From contig NZ_JAPHOQ010000017.1 in assembly GCF_026191355.1 (NCBI RefSeq), forward strand, positions 34,951 to 98,950: DNA of 64,000 bases, written 5' to 3'. Shown here one piece after another: positions 53,018 through 61,735 of the stretch. The notes beneath the pieces are model-generated. The model was not told the origin of the DNA and did not search any database. It worked only from the letters and a program-made list of their open reading frames with translations. The translations under genes were made by a program, and so were the position numbers. How positions within the stretch are numbered: position 1 is the first letter of the stretch; every line of letters starts with the position of its first letter. The DNA is from Legionella sheltonii. GTDB lineage: Bacteria > Pseudomonadota > Gammaproteobacteria > Legionellales > Legionellaceae.

Positions 53018-53962
53018 ATGAAAAAAGACAAAGACAGAGAGAAAGAAAAACATCAGCCTGCCCCTGAACCAACTACAGCAGGTGGAGCAAAAGAACAAAC
53101 CTCTTCAGCTGCACTGGCGTTAGATCTATTTAAAAAAGAAAAAGAAAAACTTAAAGAAGTAGAAAAAAAAGAGGCTGCTGCTGAAGGAGCAAAAGTACGC
53201 TGTCGAACTTGTTTTAAAGAAATAGCCCCTACCCGTCGTTGTTTTGGACATGGTGGAGGAGGCGGTGGAGGTGATGGTGGCTCTGGTAAAACCTCCGAGG
53301 AAAAATCAAGTTCTGGTGAAGATAAATCGCTCACCAAATCAGGAAAAATAGTTGAGACTACCGATGAATTGATAGGCGAGTTTGCCTCCATGGGAGATAG
53401 TGAAGCACTTGATTTAGAGTCTAGTTTTGACCCAGAAATAATTGAACAATTAATAGCTGATGGGAAATTGCTGGTTGATAGCGACCGCGAATCAATGACC
53501 CTTACCATTAAACTGCTTTGTGAACCTAATGAATTAACTAAAGAACAAAGAGAAGAATTAAAAAAATTCATGGAAGCGATTATAAAAGAATTCAATGAAT
53601 TTAAAGAAGAAAATAATCTTTCCGATGAGTGTTTACAACTCATTCAAGATGAGGAAGGAAACATACTCTCTCTTCGTATTACTATGCCAACATTAGCCTT
53701 ATACGATGCATTTATCCAACGGTTGGCAAATAATTTAGTACCAATACCCAGTCCAAAAGCACAAGAAAAGGATGAAGCCACGAAAGAACAAAGTATTGCT
53801 CCAAATCCACTTTCGATGGAACCCAAGCCTTCTAATAAAGGCAAATCCTCTACAAAAGAAGAAATTGAGCCTAATAAGGATATAGAACCTAAAAAGACTG
53901 AGGAAGAGGAACAAGAACAACCGATATTTAACCCATCTCCTTTCAATACGAAACCTTGGTAA
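53018..53962 (+). CDS. Candidate Dot/Icm effector with zinc-like and Gly-rich segments
   Basis: 314 residues from the ATG at 53018. Highly charged N-terminus (KKDKDREKEKHQ; coiled coil about 40-60), then CRTCFKEIAPTRRCFGH (possible zinc site) followed by a run of seven Gly, a Ser/Glu-rich linker, an acidic globular part (residues 110-230), and a disordered tail. The C-terminus, TEEEEQEQPIFNPSPFNTKPW-like, has a Glu block close to the end, as in Dot/Icm translocation signals, and resembles the end of the 39710 cargo protein. No enzyme domain recognised. Confidence 0.7.
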   Translation: MKKDKDREKEKHQPAPEPTTAGGAKEQTSSAALALDLFKKEKEKLKEVEKKEAAAEGAKVRCRTCFKEIAPTRRCFGHGGGGGGGDGGSGKTSEEKSSSGEDKSLTKSGKIVETTDELIGEFASMGDSEALDLESSFDPEIIEQLIADGKLLVDSDRESMTLTIKLLCEPNELTKEQREELKKFMEAIIKEFNEFKEENNLSDECLQLIQDEEGNILSLRITMPTLALYDAFIQRLANNLVPIPSPKAQEKDEATKEQSIAPNPLSMEPKPSNKGKSSTKEEIEPNKDIEPKKTEEEEQEQPIFNPSPFNTKPW

Positions 53963-54318
53963 TATAATGAGTGCGGATAAAAAATGCCTTGCTTTTATTC
54001 GTACTCATTAAAAGTTTTAGTTTACAATTCAATTTTAGACAACCCAAAAGTATCTAACTAATACTTCGTATCCGCGAGATAACAAGACTAGACATTCCTT
54101 AACTGTGCTTGCAAATGTCTTCACACAGATCGATCCTTGGCAAAGCAATGCATCACAAGCATACATCTGGCGAAATCTACTCAAATCAATTTTATTTCTG
54201 TATCTATCGCCATATCACTACACCTATTTAGATGACTGATTTAAATTTATTCGATACAATGCGCATTTTTCCAACAAGTCCAATAGAGTTTTATTAATCA
54301 GTTTAAGGAAACATATCT
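53963..54318. other. Gene-free stretch before the LegC-like gene
   Basis: About 355 bp, AT-rich, with no supported frame on either strand. It must hold the promoter for the 54319 gene; an AAGGAAAC ribosome site is at 54305-54312. Confidence 0.4.
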
Positions 54319-55512
54319 ATGAAATCTAAAAAGGAAAGCAATCCATCCGTAGAGAAACTCTTTAAACAATCAAATACCACAAAATTAGAAGAAATTCTTA
54401 AAACGCATAAAAAGCTCTCGCAAATTAAAGATGCACTCAACGACATCATTGACTCCATGATCAATAAACCCAGCCTCATCTCACAAGCAGCACAGTATTG
54501 GAGTGAAATTCCACTATGGCAAAAAATAAGTTTTGGTGTTTTATTGGTTGCTCCTGCCTTCTTTATTGGAATATTTATCCATGTGGCAGTTCTCACCACT
54601 TTAAGTTTGGTTGCCTTGTGTGCTTATTCTGTTAGTAGTTACCTTCTGGATGACCATTTTGCAGATCATTCAGCAAATTTAGATAAATTAAAACAAGGTA
54701 TTGCAAGTCTTGGAACTTTACTTTATTCAATGATTGAACTTCTTGATCTGTTAAACAAACAATTCGCTGAAGAAATGCAGAAACTCAAAGACAACAACAA
54801 CCTATTATCTGACCAAATTGATTCCCTCGATGATAAAATTGATGATCTCAATCACCAAATCGAACAATTTAAAACAACTCAACAGAAACTGCAGCAGATC
54901 CAAATTGAACTCGAAGAGGCATCAATACGACTCAACATGGAAAACAAAGAACAATCGAAATTAATCCAGACCACTCAGGTTCAATTAGAACAAGTAACAA
55001 GCGAATACCAAAAAAATCAAATCGACCTATCAACTCAAATTATTGATTTAACCGAATCCAAGGCAAAAATCGAACAAGAATTGGAACGTTTGCGCAAGTG
55101 TATTGCCGTATTTCAAAAAACGACCGAGCAGCTTACTTCTACTTTGCTAATGAATAAAGAACAACAAACAGATTTTGTACAAAGAATTAATGAGTTTATC
55201 TCTGACAAAGAAAATCGTTTAGAACATGTTGTTGGAACGATATGTCATAGTACAGATGCATTATCTCAAACAAAAGACGAATACAAAATATCGATTGAAC
55301 GCCATAAACAATTGGTTGACCAATATGAGCTTCTGGTCAAACGCTATGAAGCAATAGTGACACAGATGGAGAAAAAGACAGAGATCCATAAGCCCAAAAA
55401 AGAAACAGCCAAAGCACTAACTCAGTTTGGTTTATATTCTGTTGATGGTCTTGACTCTCCTCTAAACCCAAAGCAAGACCATCACATCTATCCCGCTATT
55501 GAGGTAAAGTAA
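54319..55512 (+). CDS. LegC2/LegC7 (YlfB/YlfA)-like coiled-coil SNARE-mimic
   Basis: 397 residues (LegC2 and LegC7 are roughly 400-425). Helical N-terminus, two adjacent hydrophobic helices at about 69-89 and 90-110 forming a hairpin, then SSYLLDDHFADHSANLDKLKQGI and a long coiled coil (about 140-300, heptads such as LSDQIDSLDDKIDDLNHQIEQF), and a tail ending LTQFGLYSVDG...AIEVK. This is the layout and, from memory, the sequence style of LegC-type Dot/Icm effectors that act as bacterial Q-SNARE-like proteins in vesicle fusion. Confidence 0.75.
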   Translation: MKSKKESNPSVEKLFKQSNTTKLEEILKTHKKLSQIKDALNDIIDSMINKPSLISQAAQYWSEIPLWQKISFGVLLVAPAFFIGIFIHVAVLTTLSLVALCAYSVSSYLLDDHFADHSANLDKLKQGIASLGTLLYSMIELLDLLNKQFAEEMQKLKDNNNLLSDQIDSLDDKIDDLNHQIEQFKTTQQKLQQIQIELEEASIRLNMENKEQSKLIQTTQVQLEQVTSEYQKNQIDLSTQIIDLTESKAKIEQELERLRKCIAVFQKTTEQLTSTLLMNKEQQTDFVQRINEFISDKENRLEHVVGTICHSTDALSQTKDEYKISIERHKQLVDQYELLVKRYEAIVTQMEKKTEIHKPKKETAKALTQFGLYSVDGLDSPLNPKQDHHIYPAIEVK

Positions 55513-55711
55513 GAAAGATTAATCTGGAAAAAACAAAGCGCTTTTTAATTTCATCATTTATAACGCAGGGCTATTACCAGAGGGTATAGCCCAAATTCAT
55601 AAGAAAGAAGGTGTAATGAACTGACTTCATACTCTCCTTTAATTAAAACAAATAATTTTATTCTATGTACCAACAAAAATTCTGTTATCCCGCAGAAACC
55701 ATCTTAAATTA
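55513..55711. other. Gene-free AT-rich stretch before the repeat array
   Basis: Nothing but AT-rich sequence between the LegC-like stop and the first 11-bp repeat. A short inverted run (TATTACCAGAGGGTATA near 55571) is not convincing as a terminator. Confidence 0.4.
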
Positions 55712-55865
55712 GATATCATTTAGAAATCATTAAGGCATCAATAAAAAATCAAATAAAACTCCAATAGGAATCTATAAGATATCTAATAAAAACCATAAAA
55801 TAATCATATAGGAATAATATAAGTATCATATAGACATCATTTAAAAATCAGCCTAGGAATCAATA
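55712..55865. repeat. Fourteen 11-bp phased repeats upstream of parA
   Basis: 154 bp that divide exactly into 14 units of 11 bp. The consensus is close to GRWATCAWWTA, with ATC (or a near match) at positions 4-6 of almost every unit: GATATCATTTA, GAAATCATTAA, GGCATCAATAA, AAAATCAAATA and so on to AGGAATCAATA. An 11-bp period puts each unit on the same DNA face. This resembles plasmid centromeres bound by RHH partition proteins, or iterons. Confidence 0.9.
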
Positions 55866-55986
55866 GCCTATATACAAACAAAATAATGGGAAATCGACAC
55901 CAAACACAAATCGGGTCAATACCAAAATAATTAACTCACTCAATGTCCAAATAGCCAATTTAAAGCACATATAAAAAACAAATATA

Positions 55987-56084
55987 GAAATCGATCGAGA
56001 ATCATATAGACATCTAATAGATATCAGGTAACAAAAACAACCTCTCATTGGGAATCAAAAAGGAATCAAACCGGAAATCATTTA
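55987..56084. repeat. Second cluster of 11-bp repeats before parA
   Basis: Four exact-phase units at 55987-56030 (GAAATCGATCG, AGAATCATATA, GACATCTAATA, GATATCAGGTA) and three looser ones at 56051-56084 (GGAATCAAAAA, GGAATCAAACC, GAAATCATTTA). Same consensus as 55712-55865. The remaining 157 bp to parA are very AT-rich, as expected of a promoter or an origin unwinding region. Confidence 0.82.
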
Positions 56085-56241
56085 AGTTACCATTATTAGT
56101 AGTAATAATTAATAAAACTATTACTTAATAACATATAAAAATATTATATTATTTTACTTATATTTTCATTGACTACAAAAAAAACGCGGTTTAAGATAAA
56201 TCAATAAATTGCCGTTAAACTTAAACACGGGAGATTGAAGA

Positions 56242-57237
56242 ATGGATCCAAAGATGTTAGTTAGCGAAGCAGCAGAAGCATTTGGTGTAACGGCTCAAGC
56301 ACTTCATAATCAAATAAAAAGAAAAGAACTTGAACATGGTAAAAGCCGAAATAGAGTTTATTTCGGTTATAAAACTGCCAAATCATTACTTTCCCTCAAT
56401 TTCTTATCACAAGTATTATGTTTTCAGATAGTAAAGGGAGGAACAGGGAAAACATCTATGTGTTTAGCTATAGGTGTTAGAGCATCATTATATGGTGCCA
56501 GAACACTCCTAATTGACCTTGATCAACAAGGTAATTTAACTAAAGCATGTAGAATTGATGCTCATGACAATCCAATAATGATAGAGCTAATTAATCAAGA
56601 TATTCCCATAGAAGAAGGTATTCTTCCTGTATATGATGGTCTTGATATCCTACCGAGTCGAATTGAAAATGCATTATTAGATAGCAACTTAATGTTGAAA
56701 AGGCTTCCACTGGATCGAATCTATAAGGACATGATTGCTCCATTAAAAAATAAATATGATCTGATTTTAATTGATTGTCCACCAGCCTTAGGTAGCTCTG
56801 TTACCGCTGCTGCATTGGCATCAGATCGAATCATCGCTCCAGTAACTCCTTCCGAATTTAGCTTGGAAGGGTTAGAAATTACGAAACAAGAAATAAAAAA
56901 TATAGAAAAAAATTTTCATACATCTCTCTTGCTAAGCCCTCTTCTGAACGAGTTTGATGTAAGAACTTCTTTATCTCACGAAACGATGAGGTTTTTAATG
57001 ACTAATTATGAAAAAGGTCTTATTCGTTCAGTGATCAGAAAAAGTCAAGAATTTGAAAATGTTCTAACCAAGGGTGAGTCTATCTATGACTCATTAAATA
57101 ACTCCCCAGCTAAAGAAGATATCGATCTGCTAACTAGAGAAATATTAAATATTGGATCTTTAGTAAACAAAGAGTCTAACGATATATCGCGTTTAACCAC
57201 AGATAAAAAGAAATCAAATAATCTTGTAGAAGCTTGA
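56242..57237 (+). CDS. parA: ParA-family partition ATPase with N-terminal helix-turn-helix
   Basis: 331 residues. N-terminal MerR/HTH-like domain (SEAAEAFGVTAQALHNQIKRKEL), then deviant Walker A KGGTGKTS, the A' motif LLIDLDQQGNLT and Walker B LILIDCPPALGSSV. Long ParA proteins with an HTH (type Ia) both segregate plasmids and repress their own operon. GGGAG precedes the ATG. It is the first gene of a three-gene operon downstream of the 11-bp repeats, its likely control and partition site. Confidence 0.92.
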   Translation: MDPKMLVSEAAEAFGVTAQALHNQIKRKELEHGKSRNRVYFGYKTAKSLLSLNFLSQVLCFQIVKGGTGKTSMCLAIGVRASLYGARTLLIDLDQQGNLTKACRIDAHDNPIMIELINQDIPIEEGILPVYDGLDILPSRIENALLDSNLMLKRLPLDRIYKDMIAPLKNKYDLILIDCPPALGSSVTAAALASDRIIAPVTPSEFSLEGLEITKQEIKNIEKNFHTSLLLSPLLNEFDVRTSLSHETMRFLMTNYEKGLIRSVIRKSQEFENVLTKGESIYDSLNNSPAKEDIDLLTREILNIGSLVNKESNDISRLTTDKKKSNNLVEA

Positions 57238-57262
57238 TAAATATTGCTAGAGGACAGTTAGA

Positions 57263-58441
57263 ATGCCTACCCTTGAGGAATTAACTAATAAATCTAAGAA
57301 AAAGTTTAAGAAATCCGATTATAGGCCATGGAACTATATGGATGAACTTGATAAAGAACATGGCAGTCAATCAGAATTCAATAAGGTATCTATTGATAAT
57401 CAATTGGAAATCCAATCTGAATCAAATGGAAACCAATTAGAAATCGATAAGGAGTCAAATAATTCAGAGCCTCTAGAAATAAAAGATATTCATAAAATAA
57501 CCAAACCTAAAAAGACAATAGAGAGCCCTATTAATTTCACTCCAAACAATTTAGAAACAGTGTTAGATACCATTTTCAGACTTACTGGCCATCAAAAAAA
57601 AATATTTCTTTTTATTACAGAACGCTGTATTTCGAGAGCAATGTTGTCAACAGGCGTCATTAAAGGCGACATGCTCATGCAGATTACTAGTACTACCATG
57701 AAAATGGTAAAAACATCTATTCAGAGACTGGTAAGTAAGCAATTGATTGTGAGAGAAAAAGGCAAAACCGGGCGAGGAGGTTTCTACTCTTTTAAATTAT
57801 CTGAAATCGTGAGAAATGCCGCATTAGAATATAAAAAAATGGTTGGTATTGATAAGCAATTGGATGTCAATTGGGAATCAATTGGCGATCATTTAGAAAT
57901 CGAAAGGAAGGGAGATAATAAGAAAGTGGATAAAACTCTCTTATCCGAAGAGTGGAAAAAAATTAATATCTATCCATTGGAAGATATTGGATTTAATCAT
58001 AATCACTTAAGCGACATTTTTGAAACCAAGTTAGCTGATCCGCAAATGGTTCAAGAATCTATTTTGCATTTTGCGTATGGCTTGGAATATGAGTCAGTCA
58101 AATATAAGCAGTATGATGATCTTTTAAATTTGCTAATTGGTCGGCTTAGAAAGGGGAAACCATGGTTTGAAAAAAATTATCGATCACCGCAGGAAATCGC
58201 ACAAGCGCAACTATTAGAAGCTAAAAAGAATGAATTAGAACGAAAGAAAAAAGCAGAAGAAGATGCGTTTAAACTAGCATTAACCGAATGGCAAGAAGGG
58301 TTAAGTCAAAGTGAGATTACTAATATTACAGCTAAAAAAGGAGCGGGAGACATTATTCCGCACGCTACTAAATTGTCGATATATTTTAGAGAAAATATAT
58401 GGCCTGAACAAAAGAAAACGTACTTAATTGTAGAAGAATAA
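57263..58441 (+). CDS. Winged-helix DNA-binding protein, candidate ParB substitute or replication initiator
   Basis: 392 residues. Disordered acidic N-terminus with repeated NQLEI/ESN peptides (residues 45-75); winged-helix-like region about 95-180 (LTGHQKKIFLFITERC...TTMKMVKTSIQRLVSKQLIVREKGKTGRGGFYSFKLSE); second LEI-repeat patch about 197-216; helical, charged C-terminus. No ParB/Srx motif (GxRR) is visible. The gene itself contains two clusters of the 11-bp repeat found upstream of parA. No other replication initiator is seen in the window, so this may be Rep; I cannot decide between the two roles. Confidence 0.72.
   Translation: MPTLEELTNKSKKKFKKSDYRPWNYMDELDKEHGSQSEFNKVSIDNQLEIQSESNGNQLEIDKESNNSEPLEIKDIHKITKPKKTIESPINFTPNNLETVLDTIFRLTGHQKKIFLFITERCISRAMLSTGVIKGDMLMQITSTTMKMVKTSIQRLVSKQLIVREKGKTGRGGFYSFKLSEIVRNAALEYKKMVGIDKQLDVNWESIGDHLEIERKGDNKKVDKTLLSEEWKKINIYPLEDIGFNHNHLSDIFETKLADPQMVQESILHFAYGLEYESVKYKQYDDLLNLLIGRLRKGKPWFEKNYRSPQEIAQAQLLEAKKNELERKKKAEEDAFKLALTEWQEGLSQSEITNITAKKGAGDIIPHATKLSIYFRENIWPEQKKTYLIVEE
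57396..57461. repeat. 11-bp repeat cluster inside the winged-helix gene (first)
   Basis: Six units such as ATAATCAATTG, GAAACCAATTA, GAAATCGATAA and GGAGTCAAATA, in near-perfect 11-bp phase and with the same ATC-centred consensus as the array before parA. They encode the LEI/ESN peptide repeats. Confidence 0.8.
57852..57906. repeat. 11-bp repeat cluster inside the winged-helix gene (second)
   Basis: Five exact 11-bp units: ATAAGCAATTG, GATGTCAATTG, GGAATCAATTG, GCGATCATTTA, GAAATCGAAAG. Same consensus; the fourth is nearly identical to intergenic units. Confidence 0.85.
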
Positions 58442-58473
58442 AATCATTTTTACCAAGAGGCTTTTGAAATTAC

Positions 58474-58725
58474 ATGCAAGAAGAAAGCAATTTAGTTACC
58501 GATCCCTTATACAAGGTTCATGATTTTTATCGAAAGAGAAACGGAAATTACATTGTTGTTGCCAAAGAGGAGGGTAATCCAAGAGGCGTATTTAAAATTT
58601 CTGCAACAGATTTAGTTACCTTAAAAAAAGATCTATTATCAAAATTTAGTTTAGAAGACAAAATAAATATCATTGGTCTTGCTACCACTGAAAAACCACC
58701 CACCGTAGTGGTAGTGTTTAAATAA
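58474..58725 (+). CDS. Small protein of the par operon
   Basis: 83 residues, small beta-rich basic protein (YKVHDFYRKRNGNYIVVAKEEGNPRGVFKISATDL...TVVVVFK). Starts 32 bp after the winged-helix gene; its stop abuts the IS256-family element. No family recognised. It is a possible third partition or copy-control component by position only. Confidence 0.65.
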   Translation: MQEESNLVTDPLYKVHDFYRKRNGNYIVVAKEEGNPRGVFKISATDLVTLKKDLLSKFSLEDKINIIGLATTEKPPTVVVVFK

Positions 58726-60033
58726 CTGTGTCATCTCTTTTAATTTGTTTATAATTTAACACTTAAAAGAGGTAGATATGAATAAAAAGAAAATAGATTT
58801 ATCGAATTTTGATTTCAATGAGTTCAAATTAGAGGCTTTGACCCAGTTAAAGTCTGGCCAATCTCTCACTGGAAAAGACGGCATACTGACCCCCTTAATA
58901 AAAGAGCTATTAGAGGCGGCATTAGAAGGTGAAATGGATTCTCATATGACTGATTGTCATGAGACAGGTATTTCAAACCGTCGCAACGGCAAAACGACTA
59001 AAACAATTAAATCAACAACTGGAGTTTTTGATTTAGAAACACCTCGAGATAGGGATGGCAGCTTTGAACCCGAGCTTGTAAAAAAACGTCAAACGGTACT
59101 CAACGAGTCACTGGATAATAAAGTCCTAGCCCTCTATGCGATAGGCATGAGTTACGAGGCGATAAGCGAGCATTTATCTGAGATGTATGGACTAGAAGTC
59201 TCGAGTGCTAAAATCAGCCTGATTACTGACAAACTATTACCCCTGATTACCGAGTGGCGTAATCGCTCCCTAGAATCTGTATACCCAATCGTTTTTCTTG
59301 ATGCCATGCACTTTAAAGTACGTGTTGAAGGTAAGGTCATAAGTAGAGCATTTTACACCGTCCTTGCTGTAAATTCAGAAGGTAAAAAAGATATTCTAGG
59401 GCTCTATTTATCTGAGGCAGAGGGAGCTCGTTTTTGGCTTAGTGTATTAAATGACCTTAAAGCTCGTGGTGTAGAGGATATCCTTATAGCAAGCATCGAT
59501 GGACTTAAGGGATTTCCTGATGCCATTGCTGAAGTTTTTCCTAACACCGAGATCCAGCTTTGTGTCGTTCATCAAATTCGCAACTCATTAAAGTATGTGG
59601 TTAGTAAGGACCAGAAAGCCTTTATGGCCGATTTAAAGCTGGTTTATAAGGCTTCAAGCAAAGATATGGCTTTGCATCATCTACTTGAGTTGGAAGAGAA
59701 ATGGGGCAAAAAATACCCGGCGGTGATGAAATCCTGGAATAACAACTGGGAAGCTCTATCACAATACTTCAAATACCCAGAAGAGCTAAGACGCATCATT
59801 TACACTACCAATATTGTTGAAGGCTTTCATCGGCAAATTCGCAAGTACACTAAAAATAAAGGCGCTTTCACCAGTGAAAACGCCCTTATTAAGCTTATTT
59901 ATTGTGCTTGCCAGAAAGTACTGGAAAAATGGAATCAGCCCATGCACAATTGGGCGCTTATCGTGTCCCAGTTACAAATCTATTTCGAAGACAGACTAAC
60001 CCTGGGACTTAGATAATGACTGAGGTGACACAG
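58726..60033 (+). mobile_element. IS256-family insertion sequence, 1.3 kb
   Basis: Ends CTGTGTCATCTC (58726) and, inverted, CTGTGTCACCTC (60033) bracket one transposase gene. I see no 8-9-bp target duplication outside the ends (left flank GTTTAAATAA, right flank TTGGATGAAC), which suggests a deletion or rearrangement on at least one side after insertion. Confidence 0.88.
58778..60016 (+). CDS. IS256-family (mutator-type) transposase
   Basis: 412 residues, normal length for the family. Catalytic residues: D in YPIVFLDAMHFKVR, D in ILIASIDGLKGFPDAI, E in IVEGFHRQIRKYTKNKGAF. The CVVHQIRNSLKYV and YTTNIVEGFHR signatures are intact, so it appears functional. AGAGG precedes the ATG. Confidence 0.95.
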   Translation: MNKKKIDLSNFDFNEFKLEALTQLKSGQSLTGKDGILTPLIKELLEAALEGEMDSHMTDCHETGISNRRNGKTTKTIKSTTGVFDLETPRDRDGSFEPELVKKRQTVLNESLDNKVLALYAIGMSYEAISEHLSEMYGLEVSSAKISLITDKLLPLITEWRNRSLESVYPIVFLDAMHFKVRVEGKVISRAFYTVLAVNSEGKKDILGLYLSEAEGARFWLSVLNDLKARGVEDILIASIDGLKGFPDAIAEVFPNTEIQLCVVHQIRNSLKYVVSKDQKAFMADLKLVYKASSKDMALHHLLELEEKWGKKYPAVMKSWNNNWEALSQYFKYPEELRRIIYTTNIVEGFHRQIRKYTKNKGAFTSENALIKLIYCACQKVLEKWNQPMHNWALIVSQLQIYFEDRLTLGLR

Positions 60034-60037
60034 TTGG

Positions 60038-60495
60038 ATGAACACTCTCACCGTAGTTATTCAAACAACAGAGCATTTTCGATATTTTTCATTATTAGCC
60101 ATGATTTTTGGCTGTTCGTTGATTGCCTCTAATATTGCTTCGTCAAAATTAATGACATTTTTAGGTGTTACATTAACAGGGGGTACATTACCTTATCTGT
60201 TGACGTATGTTATGGGTGATATTATTACAGAAGTTTATGGATACAAAAGAACCAGGCAATTAATTTGGGGGGCAATTGCATGCAATTTAATTGCTGTTTT
60301 ATTTATAACATTAGCAATAAAAGCTCCTGCATCACCATTTTGGAGTCATCAGAAAGAGTATGCCTTCATTCTTGGATCTATTCCTAGAATTATTACGGCA
60401 TCAATGATTAGCTATTTTAGTGGGGAATTTTTGAATTCATATGTAATAGCTAAACTGAAGATATTTCATGATGGTAATAAATTATGGCTTAGAAT
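60038..60495 (+). pseudogene. VUT/YhhQ-family (queuosine precursor) transporter, 3' truncated
   Basis: Membrane protein of the YhhQ/QueT-like VUT family: SLIASNIASSKLMTFLG, YLLTYVMGDIITEVYGYKRTRQLIW, SYFSGEFLNSYVIAKLKIF. Family members have about 220 residues; here only about 152 are present before the IS5-family element begins at 60496. The open frame runs on to 60571 inside the IS with unrelated residues. The C-terminal part is not found after the IS. Its ATG lies four bases from the IS256 end, so its promoter is also lost. Confidence 0.82.
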
Positions 60496-61665
60496 CAAGT
60501 CGTTGCTAGTAAATGGCTTTAAAATTGCCTCAAAGGATGAATTAAAATTGACCTGTAGTGATTGTTCATGAAGAAGCCTCCAGGAATGAACTTATTTGCC
60601 CATTAAGATCAATTATCGCTCTGTTTAGTTTTATTTGAGACGAGTTATCGCCTGGGTTCAAACACCCCATAAGAAAAATTATGCTTTGCTCAGAGCTCTA
60701 TTTGGGACTAAAAAAATGTCTCAGATTGATCATTGTATAGGCTATGGTTTTCATGGCATAGTGATGTGGGCTATGATGCTCAAATCGAAGAAGCAAGCGT
60801 TTGAATTTGTCTTCCCAAGCAAAAACTCGCTCAATCGTACGAAACCGCTCTTTAAAAATAGCTTTGTTGAATAACCGCTTTCTTCCTCGCTTGGAGCGTT
60901 TGCGATTGCGTTTGTTTTCATTAATATTTGGGATCATGCCCGCGTTAAAGATCATCTTGCGATTGGCTTTGCAATCATAAACACCATCAAGGCTCATTAC
61001 CGAGCCCTCCAGTGAGAAGCCCACTGCTTGGGCAATTTGTTTTAGGGGTTTAAACGCATCCCGTAGCATGGGGGATTCATTTTTGTTCCCTGGTCCAGTG
61101 ACAAATGGCGCAATAACATTGCAGTTTCGGTCACAAAGAGCAACAACTTTGTCTCCTTTGAGATGTTTATGTCCACTGAACCCGAGGTTATCGCCCCTTT
61201 TTTAGCAGCAGTTGTTGTGCCGTCACCATGAATAATACTTGTGTCGAGTAGATTGTTTTTGGAAAGTAATTCCACAGAGGCCTCAAACATCCGATCAAAG
61301 CAACCTTTCTTGAGCCAGGCTCTGAAGTGTTTGAAAATACGGGTGTAACTGATTTCTGGCTTGCCGTCAGCCATTTTATCAATCGGCAATTTATACCATT
61401 GGCACCCTGTATGAATGACGTACAAAATGTAGTTAAATATTTTATACAGTGCTACTTTGGGCCTTGGTCCGCGTTTTCCTTTTTGCAGATAGGGAAAGAC
61501 AAATACATTGAACTCATTTTCAGTTAATTGCGTTGGAATCCTGTTGTAGCCTCGCTTACTCACATTAGCCCCCTGTTTTTATTTTCTTAATTATAAAATT
61601 AAATGTTGGGGCAATTTGTTGAATTTAAATGTATTTTTATAAATTACAAAACTAGCAACGAGTTG
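60496..61665 (-). mobile_element. IS5-family insertion sequence, copy B, complete, 1170 bp
   Basis: Inverted ends CAAGTCGTTGCTAGT (60496-60510) and, complementing 61651-61665, CAACTCGTTGCTAGT match in 14 of 15 bases. 60776-61665 repeats window positions 1-890. No obvious target duplication is seen (left flank AGAAT, right flank GATAG), consistent with recombination between copies. Confidence 0.88.
60698..61563 (-). CDS. IS5-family transposase, complete, -1 frameshift
   Basis: First frame 61563 to 61042 holds the N-terminal domain (TQLTENEFNVFVFPYLQKGKRGPRP) and HGDG Asp. At the T6 run 61198-61203 a -1 shift enters the frame that ends at 60698 and contains LDGVYDCKANRKM (second Asp) and ERFRTIERVFAWEDKFKRLLLRFE (Glu). 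Same as the copy at the window start. Low-level fusion by frameshift is expected to give active transposase. Confidence 0.87.
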
Positions 61666-61735
61666 GATAGCATACAGAATATGATTATAAGAAATTATTT
61701 TATAACCAATAGGTTTTCTTGGAGACAAAAATATT

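Noticed and set aside
53053..53946. Antisense Ser/Pro-rich frames opposite the candidate effector
   Set aside because: Low-complexity shadows of the Glu/Lys-rich coding strand.
55712..56084. Array of short repeats as a CRISPR
   Set aside because: The units are contiguous 11-mers with no spacers and no cas genes are present.
60496..60571. C-terminal extension of the VUT transporter
   Set aside because: From 60496 the sequence is the terminus of the IS5-family element, shown by its inverted match to 61651-61665.
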